This document shows, piece by piece, positions 7,490 through 12,735 of a DNA stretch of 14,886 nt. Below the pieces are notes generated by a model that saw nothing but the letters and a program-made list of their open reading frames with translations, was not told the DNA's origin and did no database searches. Each line of letters starts with the position of its first letter. Position 1 is the first letter of the stretch. Source of the stretch: JBGOUJ01 sp041477005. GTDB taxonomy: Bacteria; Acidobacteriota; Terriglobia; Bryobacterales; JACQDG01. A program made the translations under genes and the position numbers. The stretch spans positions 1 through 14,886 of the forward strand of contig JBGOUJ010000123.1 of the NCBI GenBank assembly GCA_041477005.1. Reading direction: 5' to 3'.

Positions 7490-8239
7490 CTATAGCCAGT
7501 CGAGACTCTGCGCCGCCTTCTCGCCGCCCACCACCCGAACGAAGGTATCTTCGAGCGTGTCCTCAGCGGAGCGCAACTCATCCATGCTGCCTTCGATCAC
7601 CATGCGTCCTTCGTTGATGATGGCCACGCGGTCGCAGAGCCGCTCGACCACCTCCAGAACGTGGGAGGTGAGGAAAATGGTGGCGCCCTGGCGGATCTGG
7701 CCCAGCAGGATTTCCTTCATCAGCCGGGCGCCCATGGGATCGACGCCCTCGAACGGCTCATCGAGCAAAAAGAGTTGCGGCCGGTGAATCAGCGCCGCCG
7801 CCAGCGCCGCGCGCTTCCGCATCCCCTTGGAGTATTCGGCGATCAGCTTGCGCGGTTGCTGATCGAGCTCAAACAGCGCCAGCAGCTCGCGGGCGCGCTC
7901 CGCGGCCACCCCCCGCTCGAGCCTGTACATGCGGCCGACGAACTCCAGAAACTCGGGACCGGTGAGGCGATCGAACAGCACGCTTTCGTCCGGCACCACG
8001 CCGATGAGGCGCTTGATCTGCTGCAGGTTGGTGGCGAGCGGCAGGCCCAGGATCTCGACTTCTCCGGAAGTCGGCGGAATCAGGCCGATGAGGATGTGGA
8101 TGGTTGTGGTCTTGCCGGCGCCGTTGGGTCCCAGGAAGCCGAAGAAGCTGCCCTGCGGCACAGCCAGCTCGAGCCCGTCCACGGCCGCCTTCTCACCATA
8201 GAGCTTGCGCAAGCCGTGGGTCCGGATGGCCGCCGCCAT
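7490..8239 (-). CDS. ABC exporter ATP-binding protein
   Basis: This 249-aa ATPase pairs with the permease immediately downstream. Walker A is GPNGAGKTT (37-45), the signature is the divergent YSKGM (136-140) typical of ABC-2-type exporters, Walker B is LFLLDEP (156-162) and the H-loop is H193 in TSH. The usual Q-loop glutamine is replaced within VVPDE (81-85), which occurs in this exporter subgroup. The reading frame is open to 8383, but ATG 8239 is chosen because it places MAAAIRTHGLRKLYG at the family N-terminus and the upstream part looks non-coding. On the minus strand TACACT (8246-8251) lies 6 nt before the ATG with no Shine-Dalgarno between, which would give a leaderless or near-leaderless mRNA. 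The cargo is unknown. Confidence 0.85.
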   Translation of the reverse strand: MAAAIRTHGLRKLYGEKAAVDGLELAVPQGSFFGFLGPNGAGKTTTIHILIGLIPPTSGEVEILGLPLATNLQQIKRLIGVVPDESVLFDRLTGPEFLEFVGRMYRLERGVAAERARELLALFELDQQPRKLIAEYSKGMRKRAALAAALIHRPQLFLLDEPFEGVDPMGARLMKEILLGQIRQGATIFLTSHVLEVVERLCDRVAIINEGRMVIEGSMDELRSAEDTLEDTFVRVVGGEKAAQSLDWL

Positions 8240-8389
8240 GGGATCAGTGTAGCACCCGGACCCTGGCGGACTCGCCTCGGCGCCCCGGATCCAAGCACGT
8301 CGCCGGCCGGCGTGCAAGCGCGGCAGGCCGAGGACCTGCGGCGCCACCGGCTGGGCCCCCGCGCTACTTTTTGAGCACGCCATTTTTTC
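8240..8389. other. Gene-free spacer between the ABC exporter and the RNA promoter
   Basis: I see no gene, RNA or convincing repeat in these 150 nt, apart from the -10-like TACACT on the minus strand next to the exporter ATPase start. The minus-strand frame stays open to 8383, but its translation is basic and resembles no family. The stretch forms the first part of a 429-nt region without a protein gene of normal size. Confidence 0.5.
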
Positions 8390-8418
8390 TTGACTTTCCT
8401 CGCCGCCGCCTTTAGCAT
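8390..8418 (+). promoter_or_regulatory. Sigma70-like promoter for the structured RNA
   Basis: A -35 box TTGACT (8390-8395, five of six to consensus) is followed after exactly 17 nt by TAGCAT (8413-8418, four of six to TATAAT). Transcription would start near 8425. It is the best-matching full promoter in the window, and it faces the structured RNA and tsaD. Confidence 0.65.
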
Positions 8419-8433
8419 AAAAGCATCACTGAG

Positions 8434-8449
8434 GAAGGAGGTGGTCCAG
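8434..8449 (+). promoter_or_regulatory. Extended anti-SD complement (16 nt)
   Basis: GAAGGAGGTGGTCCAG can pair continuously with the conserved 3' end of bacterial 16S rRNA (CTGGATCACCTCCTTT), using two G-U wobbles. An ordinary Shine-Dalgarno uses 4-7 nt. The nearest start codon is ATG 8455, 13 nt after the GGAGG core, rather far for normal initiation. Confidence 0.7.
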
Positions 8450-8454
8450 ACAAT

Positions 8455-8493
8455 ATGTGTAGACATAGACCTTGTGAGGTGGCCGACTCCTGA
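8455..8493 (+). CDS. Possible 12-codon cysteine-containing leader ORF (MCRHRPCEVADS)
   Basis: ATG 8455 follows the extended Shine-Dalgarno and opens a 12-codon frame with two cysteines, two arginines-plus-histidine and a stop (TGA 8491-8493) inside hairpin A. A ribosome translating it would cover or melt that hairpin, as in attenuation leaders. Support is limited to the strong upstream Shine-Dalgarno and the stop placement. The peptide matches nothing I recognise with certainty, and the spacing to GGAGG is long. It may be a chance ORF in a non-coding RNA. Confidence 0.35.
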   Translation: MCRHRPCEVADS

Positions 8494-8622
8494 GTCGGAT
8501 CCTCTAACGTTCGGTTCCTCGGGTCAGTGCCCGGGGCCAGTTCCTGCTGAACGGCCATTTCACAGGTGGTTGTTCGGTTTGACAATTCGAAAGCCGCAGG
8601 AGTAATCCTGGGCTACCTTGGC

Positions 8623-8664
8623 AGCCCCCGAAAGGCCGACGGCTTTTCGGGGGCTTCTTCTTTT
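8623..8664 (+). terminator. Strong intrinsic terminator abutting tsaD
   Basis: AGCCCCCGAAAGGCC (8623-8637) pairs with 8641-8655 through 15 consecutive base pairs (one G-U) around the loop GAC. The T-rich tail TTCTTCTTTT (8655-8664) follows directly. The tail ends 5 nt before the tsaD ATG. It is clearly oriented to the plus strand, since no T-tract exists on the other side. Confidence 0.88.
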
Positions 8665-8668
8665 GAGC

Positions 8669-9757
8669 ATGTACCTACTGGGTATTGAGACTTCCTGCGA
8701 CGAAACCGCCGCGGCCGTGGTCGCCTCGGGCGAGCGCCTCCTCTCGAGCGTGGTAGCGTCGCAATTCGACACCCACCGCCGCTACGGCGGCGTGGTGCCG
8801 GAGCTGGCTTCCCGGGAGCACCTGCGCGCCATCGTGCCGGTGGTGCGGCAGGCGGTCGAAGACGCCGGCATCGGCTACCGCGACCTGGGCGCGGTGGCGG
8901 TCACTTGCGGACCGGGTCTGGTGGGATCGTTGCTGGTCGGGCTCTGCTACGGCAAGGCCTTGAGTGTTTCCTGGGGCGTGCCCTTGATCGGCGTCAATCA
9001 CATCGAGGGGCACATTCACGCCGTGGTGCTCGAGCAGCGGCAGAGCGGCGGTTCCCTGGAGTTTCCCGCGCTGGCCCTGGTGGTGAGCGGCGGCCATACC
9101 CACCTCTACCACGTCCGGCGCTGGGGCGCGGACGAGTACGACTACAAGCTGCTCGGCCGCACGCGGGACGACGCCGCCGGCGAGGCCTTCGACAAGGTGG
9201 CCAAGCTGCTGGGCCTGGGCTACCCCGGCGGGCCGATCATCGACCGGCTCGCCCCCCATGGCGATCCGGAAGCCATTCGGTTTACGCCTGTCAGGATGAA
9301 AGGCAACGACCTGGATTTCAGTTTCAGCGGCTTGAAGACCGCCGTGCTGCGGCACGTAAAGGCTGCCGGAATGGAGGGGGAGATCGAGCGCCGCCGGGCG
9401 CTCTCGCGGGCTGACCCGCACTCGAGCGTGGAACAGTGGCTGGCGGTGACGCCGCAGGCGACGCTCGACCTGATCGCCTCGTTCCAGTGGGCCGTCACAG
9501 GGGAGCTGTTGCGCCACGCCCTGCGCGCCGCCGAACGGCACGATGTGCGGTGCTTGATCGTCTCGGGCGGCGTGGCCTGCAACTCCAGCCTGCGGGAGCG
9601 CTTTGCGCGCGAGGCCGGCCCCTACCCGGTCTATTTCCCCAGCCCCCGGCTCTCCACCGATAACGCTGCCATGATAGCCGCCGCGGCGTATCCCAAGTTC
9701 GTGCACGGCCGCTTCTCCGACCTGTCACTGGCGGCGGACCCCTCGCTCAGCCTATAA
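8669..9757 (+). CDS. tsaD: tRNA N6-adenosine threonylcarbamoyltransferase TsaD
   Basis: TsaD transfers threonylcarbamoyl from TC-AMP to A37 of ANN-reading tRNAs, working in the cytoplasm with TsaB and TsaE. The 362-aa protein is full length. It has the ASKHA opening LGIETSCDETAAAVV (4-18), the metal-binding His pair in HIEGHIHA (H111, H115), SGGHTHLY, DDAAGEAFDKVAKLLGLGYPGG, FSFSGLKTAV, GGVACNSSLR and a C-terminal STDNAAMIA with the metal Asp. ATG 8669 gives the standard MYLLGIETSCDET start. The longer upstream frame runs through the terminator. No Shine-Dalgarno is present, and only 4 nt separate the ATG from the terminator tail. Expression therefore depends on readthrough or an unseen start site. 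The usual partners tsaB and tsaE are not in the window. Confidence 0.95.
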   Translation: MYLLGIETSCDETAAAVVASGERLLSSVVASQFDTHRRYGGVVPELASREHLRAIVPVVRQAVEDAGIGYRDLGAVAVTCGPGLVGSLLVGLCYGKALSVSWGVPLIGVNHIEGHIHAVVLEQRQSGGSLEFPALALVVSGGHTHLYHVRRWGADEYDYKLLGRTRDDAAGEAFDKVAKLLGLGYPGGPIIDRLAPHGDPEAIRFTPVRMKGNDLDFSFSGLKTAVLRHVKAAGMEGEIERRRALSRADPHSSVEQWLAVTPQATLDLIASFQWAVTGELLRHALRAAERHDVRCLIVSGGVACNSSLRERFAREAGPYPVYFPSPRLSTDNAAMIAAAAYPKFVHGRFSDLSLAADPSLSL

Positions 9758-9758
9758 T
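9753..9758 (+). promoter_or_regulatory. Consensus -10 element TATAAT in front of gmd
   Basis: A perfect TATAAT overlaps the tsaD stop codon and lies 8 nt before ATG 9767 of gmd. Transcription would start about 9765-9767, giving a leaderless gmd mRNA. No good -35 box is visible 17 nt upstream, so the match could be chance. Confidence 0.4.
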
Positions 9759-9760
9759 GA

Positions 9761-10783
9761 ATGCCGATGAAAACTGCGCTGATCACGGGGGTCACCGGGC
9801 AAGACGGCTCCTATTTGGCCGAGTTTCTGATCCGCAAGGGCTACACGGTCCACGGCATCAAGCGGCGGTCCAGCAGCTTCAACACGGAACGTGTGGAGGG
9901 CGTCTACCGCGATTTCCACGACCAGGAGGCCCGGTTTTTCCTGCACTTCTCCGACCTGTCGGATTCGACCAGTTTGGCGCAACTGATGCATCGGCTGCAA
10001 CCCGATGAGGTCTACAATCTCGGCGCCCAAAGCCACGTCAGGGTAAGCTTCGACATCCCGGAATACACGGCCGATATCAGTGGCACCGGCGTGGTGCGGT
10101 TGCTGGAGGCGATCCGGGAGACGGGCCTGAAGGCCCGCTTTTACCAGGCGTCCTCCAGCGAGATGTTTGGATCGGCCCCGCCGCCGCAGAACGAGCAGAC
10201 CCCGTTTCATCCGCGAAGCCCGTATGGCTGCGCCAAGATGTTTGCTTATTGGCTGACGGTCAACTACCGGGAAAGCTACAACATGTTCGCCTGCAACGGG
10301 ATTCTTTTCAACCACGAGTCGCCGCGGCGAGGCGAAACCTTCGTCACCCGCAAGATCAGCCGCGCCGTGGCGCACATCAAGTTCGGGCTGCAGGACAAGC
10401 TGTACCTCGGCAACCTGGACGCCCGGCGGGACTGGGGCTACGCGCCGGATTATGTCGAAGCCATGTGGATGATGCTGCAGCAGGACGCCCCGGACGATTA
10501 CGTGATCGGAACCGGCCAATCCTATTCGGTGCAGGAGTTCGTCGCGCTGGCCTTCGATTATGTGGGCCTGGACTGGCGGCGCCACGTCGAGATCGACCCG
10601 CGCTACTACCGCCCGGCCGAGGTCGACCACCTGCAGGCCGACGCCCGCAAGGCGCAGCGCAAGCTGGGATGGCGGCCCACCGTGAGTTTCGAGGAGCTGG
10701 TGCGCTTGATGGTGGATGCCGATATGGGGTCGCTGGCCGCCCGCAAGGCGGGGGTGCTGACCCCGGCTTCCCTGGCGCCTTAA
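9761..10783 (+). CDS. gmd: GDP-mannose 4,6-dehydratase
   Basis: Gmd converts GDP-D-mannose to GDP-4-keto-6-deoxy-D-mannose with bound NADP, the first step to GDP-L-fucose. The 340-aa SDR enzyme has the nucleotide motif GVTGQDGSY (10-18), the NADP-binding region KRRSSSFNTERVE, NLGAQSHV (86-93), the catalytic SSSEMFG (131-137) and SPYGCAKMF with Y155 and K159. FNHESPRRGETFVTRKI is highly characteristic of Gmd. Two starts are possible, ATG 9761 or ATG 9767. The second gives the classical MKTALITGVTGQDG opening and sits at the likely transcription start of a TATAAT at 9753. The stop of tsaD lies 3 nt upstream. The next gene completes the pathway. Confidence 0.95.
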   Translation: MPMKTALITGVTGQDGSYLAEFLIRKGYTVHGIKRRSSSFNTERVEGVYRDFHDQEARFFLHFSDLSDSTSLAQLMHRLQPDEVYNLGAQSHVRVSFDIPEYTADISGTGVVRLLEAIRETGLKARFYQASSSEMFGSAPPPQNEQTPFHPRSPYGCAKMFAYWLTVNYRESYNMFACNGILFNHESPRRGETFVTRKISRAVAHIKFGLQDKLYLGNLDARRDWGYAPDYVEAMWMMLQQDAPDDYVIGTGQSYSVQEFVALAFDYVGLDWRRHVEIDPRYYRPAEVDHLQADARKAQRKLGWRPTVSFEELVRLMVDADMGSLAARKAGVLTPASLAP

Positions 10784-10789
10784 GACGCA

Positions 10790-10806
10790 GTGACGAGTGA
10801 CGAGTG
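10790..10806 (+). repeat. GTGACGA heptamer repeat at the fcl start
   Basis: GTGACGA at 10790-10796 and 10797-10803 is followed by GTG at 10804-10806, giving 2.4 units. The second unit supplies one candidate GTG start codon of fcl. Heptamer repeats of this kind occur in intergenic DNA of some bacteria. Confidence 0.7.
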
Positions 10807-11741
10807 TGAGGCTGACGGATAAGAGAATCTGCATTACCGGCGGCGGGGGTTTTCTCGGCTCCCATCTGGTGGAGATCCTGCGGGAGCGCGGGTGCGAGCA
10901 AATCTTCATCCCGCGACGGCGCGATTCCGACCTGACCACCGCCGAGGGAGTGCAGGGCATGTTCGAGAAGGCGCGCCCGCAGGTGTTGTTTCACCTGGCT
11001 GCGGTGGTAGGCGGCATCGGCGCCAACCGCGAGAACCCGGGGCGGTTCTTTTACGAGAACGCCATCATGGGCATTCAGGTGATCGAGTATGCCCGGCGCC
11101 ATGGCGTGGAGAAGACCATCGTCGCCGGCACCATCTGCGCCTACCCGAAGTTCACCCCCGTCCCGTTCCGCGAAGAGGATCTGTGGAACGGCTACCCGGA
11201 AGAAACCAACGCCCCGTACGGCGTGGCCAAGAAGGCGCTGCTGGTGCAGTGCCAGGCTTACCGCGAGCAGTACGGGCTCAACTGCATCTACCTGCTGCCG
11301 GTGAACCTCTACGGTCCGCGAGATAATTTCGACCTGCAATCGTCGCACGTGATCCCGGCGTTGATTCGCAAGTTTATCGAGGCGCGGCGGGCGGGCGCGC
11401 CGGAGGTGATTTGCTGGGGCGACGGGACGCCCACCCGCGAGTTTCTTTTTGTTCGCGACGCCGCCCAGGGCCTGGCCCTGGCCGCCGAGCGCTACGACCT
11501 GCCGGAGCCGGTCAATCTGGGCAGCGGCGAGGAAATCTCGATCTGCGCCCTGGCCGAGATGATCGGCCGGGAGTGCGGCTACCAGGGACGGATCGCATGG
11601 GACCCCTCGAAGCCGAACGGCCAGCCCCGGCGGTGCCTGGACACGACGCGCGCCTGGGAATACTTTGGGTTCCGCGCCCGCGCGCCGCTGTTAGACGGCA
11701 TCCGCGAGACCATCCGCTGGTACGAGGGGGAGGGGAAATGA
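10797..11741 (+). CDS. fcl: GDP-L-fucose synthase (epimerase/reductase)
   Basis: This SDR enzyme would take the Gmd product through a 3,5-epimerisation and NADPH reduction to GDP-L-fucose, a precursor for fucosylated surface glycans. Numbering from GTG 10797, it has GGGGFLG (15-21), HLAAVVGGIGANRENPG (66-82), catalytic T112, C114 in GTICAYPKF, Y141 and K145 in YGVAKKA, and H184 in SSHVIPALIRKF. These match the catalytic Ser/Thr-Tyr-Lys triad and the Cys and His used in epimerisation. The first triad residue is Thr instead of Ser. There are two GTG start candidates, 10797 and 10806; the first lies within a heptamer repeat and neither has a clear Shine-Dalgarno. The stop codon is the first triplet of a long inverted repeat. 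Confidence 0.92.
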   Translation: MTSVRLTDKRICITGGGGFLGSHLVEILRERGCEQIFIPRRRDSDLTTAEGVQGMFEKARPQVLFHLAAVVGGIGANRENPGRFFYENAIMGIQVIEYARRHGVEKTIVAGTICAYPKFTPVPFREEDLWNGYPEETNAPYGVAKKALLVQCQAYREQYGLNCIYLLPVNLYGPRDNFDLQSSHVIPALIRKFIEARRAGAPEVICWGDGTPTREFLFVRDAAQGLALAAERYDLPEPVNLGSGEEISICALAEMIGRECGYQGRIAWDPSKPNGQPRRCLDTTRAWEYFGFRARAPLLDGIRETIRWYEGEGK

Positions 11742-11815
11742 GGAATTGAGAAATTGAGGAAGGAAGATTCGCCGTCCCGGCGCGTCCATTCCTCAATTTC
11801 TCAATTCCTCAATTC
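11735..11815. repeat. Palindromic intergenic element, copy 1 (23-bp perfect arms)
   Basis: The 23-nt arm at 11739-11761 (starting TGAGGAATTGAG) is the exact inverse complement of 11789-11811. The 27-nt loop contains GCCG...CGGC, which can form a smaller nested hairpin. The arms are made of GAATTGAG/AAATTGAG words. The fcl stop codon TGA is the first triplet of the left arm. No T-tract follows, so it is not a standard terminator, although a 23-bp RNA hairpin here would protect the fcl 3' end. Confidence 0.85.
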
Positions 11816-11835
11816 TTCTCGGGAGACTGAGGAAA

Positions 11836-12735
11836 TTGAGAAGGGAAGGAAATGAGGAATTGAGGAAGGAAGATCCGCCGTCCCGGCGCGTTCATTTCTC
11901 AATTCCTCAATTTCTCAATTCCTCAATTCTCCTCGCCCCCGCCTGGGCGTGGATCACGCTGTTCTTTCTCTTCCCGCTGGCCATCGTCGTCGCCTATAGC
12001 TTTCTGAGCAAGGGAGACTACGGCGGTGTGGCCCCGCCGATGACCCTCGGCAATTACGCCCGGTTCCTCGACCCCCTTTATTTGCGCATCCTGCTGCGGA
12101 CGTTCTGGATGGCGGCGCTGACCACCGCTCTGTGCCTGGCCATCGGCTATCCGCTCGCCTACTACATCGCTCTGCATGGCGGCCGCAAGAAAAACGCCCT
12201 GCTGTTCCTGGTGGTGCTGCCGTTCTGGACCAGCTTTCTGGTGCGCACCTATGCCTGGATCTTTCTGCTCCGGGATACGGGTCTGATCAATACGATCCTG
12301 GTGCGCCTGGGTTGGATCCGCGTTCCGCTGCCGCTGCTCTATAACGACGGGGCGGTGCTGGTCGGCCTGGTCTACGGCTTTCTGCCCTTGATGGTGCTGC
12401 CGCTCTATGGCTCGATCGAGCGGCTGGACCGGACGCTGCTCGAAGCGGCCGCCGACCTCGGGGCGCGCCCGGCGGTGAGCCTCGCCCGCGTGACCCTTCC
12501 GCTGACGCTGCCGGGCATTTACGCCGGGTCGGTGCTGGTCTTCGTTTCGGCGCTGGGGGCCTATATCACGCCCGATCTGCTCGGCGGCGGCAAGAGCATC
12601 CTGATCGGCGCCCTGGTGCAGAACCAGTTCACCACCGCCCGTGACTGGCCTTTCGGCTCGGCCGTCTCTTTGTTGCTGATGGCCGCCGTGGTCGCCGCGC
12701 TGCAGCTTTATCGGAGACAAGGGGAGATCGCGTGA
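11836..12735 (+). CDS. potB: Polyamine ABC transporter permease (PotB-like)
   Basis: This is one of two inner-membrane permeases of a spermidine/putrescine-type importer. Six helices are visible, beginning LLAPAWAWITLFFLFPLAIVVAYSF. The cytoplasmic EAA loop is LLEAAADLGARPAVSLARVTLPLTLPGI, near residue 200, where the ATPase docks. The body is a normal PotB. The N-terminus is uncertain: no ATG or GTG exists in frame, only TTG 11836 or TTG 11860. The first 30 or so residues (RKEDPPSRRVHFSIPQFLNSS) are encoded by the second copy of the palindromic element. AAGGAA about 8 nt before TTG 11860 makes that start plausible. The stop overlaps potC (GTGA), with a good Shine-Dalgarno (AGGGGAG) for the latter. 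Confidence 0.85.
   Translation: MRREGNEELRKEDPPSRRVHFSIPQFLNSSILLAPAWAWITLFFLFPLAIVVAYSFLSKGDYGGVAPPMTLGNYARFLDPLYLRILLRTFWMAALTTALCLAIGYPLAYYIALHGGRKKNALLFLVVLPFWTSFLVRTYAWIFLLRDTGLINTILVRLGWIRVPLPLLYNDGAVLVGLVYGFLPLMVLPLYGSIERLDRTLLEAAADLGARPAVSLARVTLPLTLPGIYAGSVLVFVSALGAYITPDLLGGGKSILIGALVQNQFTTARDWPFGSAVSLLLMAAVVAALQLYRRQGEIA
11848..11933. repeat. Palindromic intergenic element, copy 2, overlapping the potB start
   Basis: A 35-nt core (11862-11896) matches copy 1 (11756-11790) at 33 of 35 positions, at a spacing of 106 nt. The right arm is again built of CTCAATT words. The left arm has lost one word, so the palindrome is imperfect. This copy is read in frame into PotB. Confidence 0.85.

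Larger units (their letters stand above)
8425..8664 (+). ncRNA. Structured small RNA or tsaD leader, unassigned family
   Basis: The roughly 240 nt between the promoter and terminator can form a series of strong hairpins. A: 8476-8479 with 8501-8504, enclosing 8483-8488 with 8493-8498 (tetraloop CCTG). B: 8519-8523 with 8530-8534. C: 8535-8538 with 8553-8556 plus 8540-8543 with 8549-8552. D: 8592-8595 with 8611-8614 plus 8597-8601 with 8606-8610 (loop GTAA). The terminator follows. AGGTGG occurs three times (8439, 8477 and 8564). An alternative helix, 8429-8436 with 8515-8522, would take up the 5' end of the Shine-Dalgarno-like stretch and disrupt hairpin B, suggesting two states. I cannot match it to tmRNA, 6S, SRP RNA, RNase P or a known riboswitch. 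Structures were found by eye, not by folding software. Confidence 0.6.

Noticed and set aside
8240..8383. N-terminal extension of the exporter ATPase by 48 residues
   Set aside because: The extension has no similarity to ABC proteins, and ATG 8239 gives the normal family N-terminus with a -10-like box just upstream.
8425..8664. Known RNAs: tmRNA, 6S, SRP RNA, RNase P RNA, cobalamin riboswitch
   Set aside because: No alanyl-tRNA-like ends, no SRP GGAAGCAGCC core, no large 6S bulge, no RNase P conserved core and no B12 box are visible. The identity stays open.
9752..10960. A 402-aa minus-strand frame antisense to gmd
   Set aside because: It is a mirror of a well-conserved Gmd coding sequence, a common effect of high GC at third positions.
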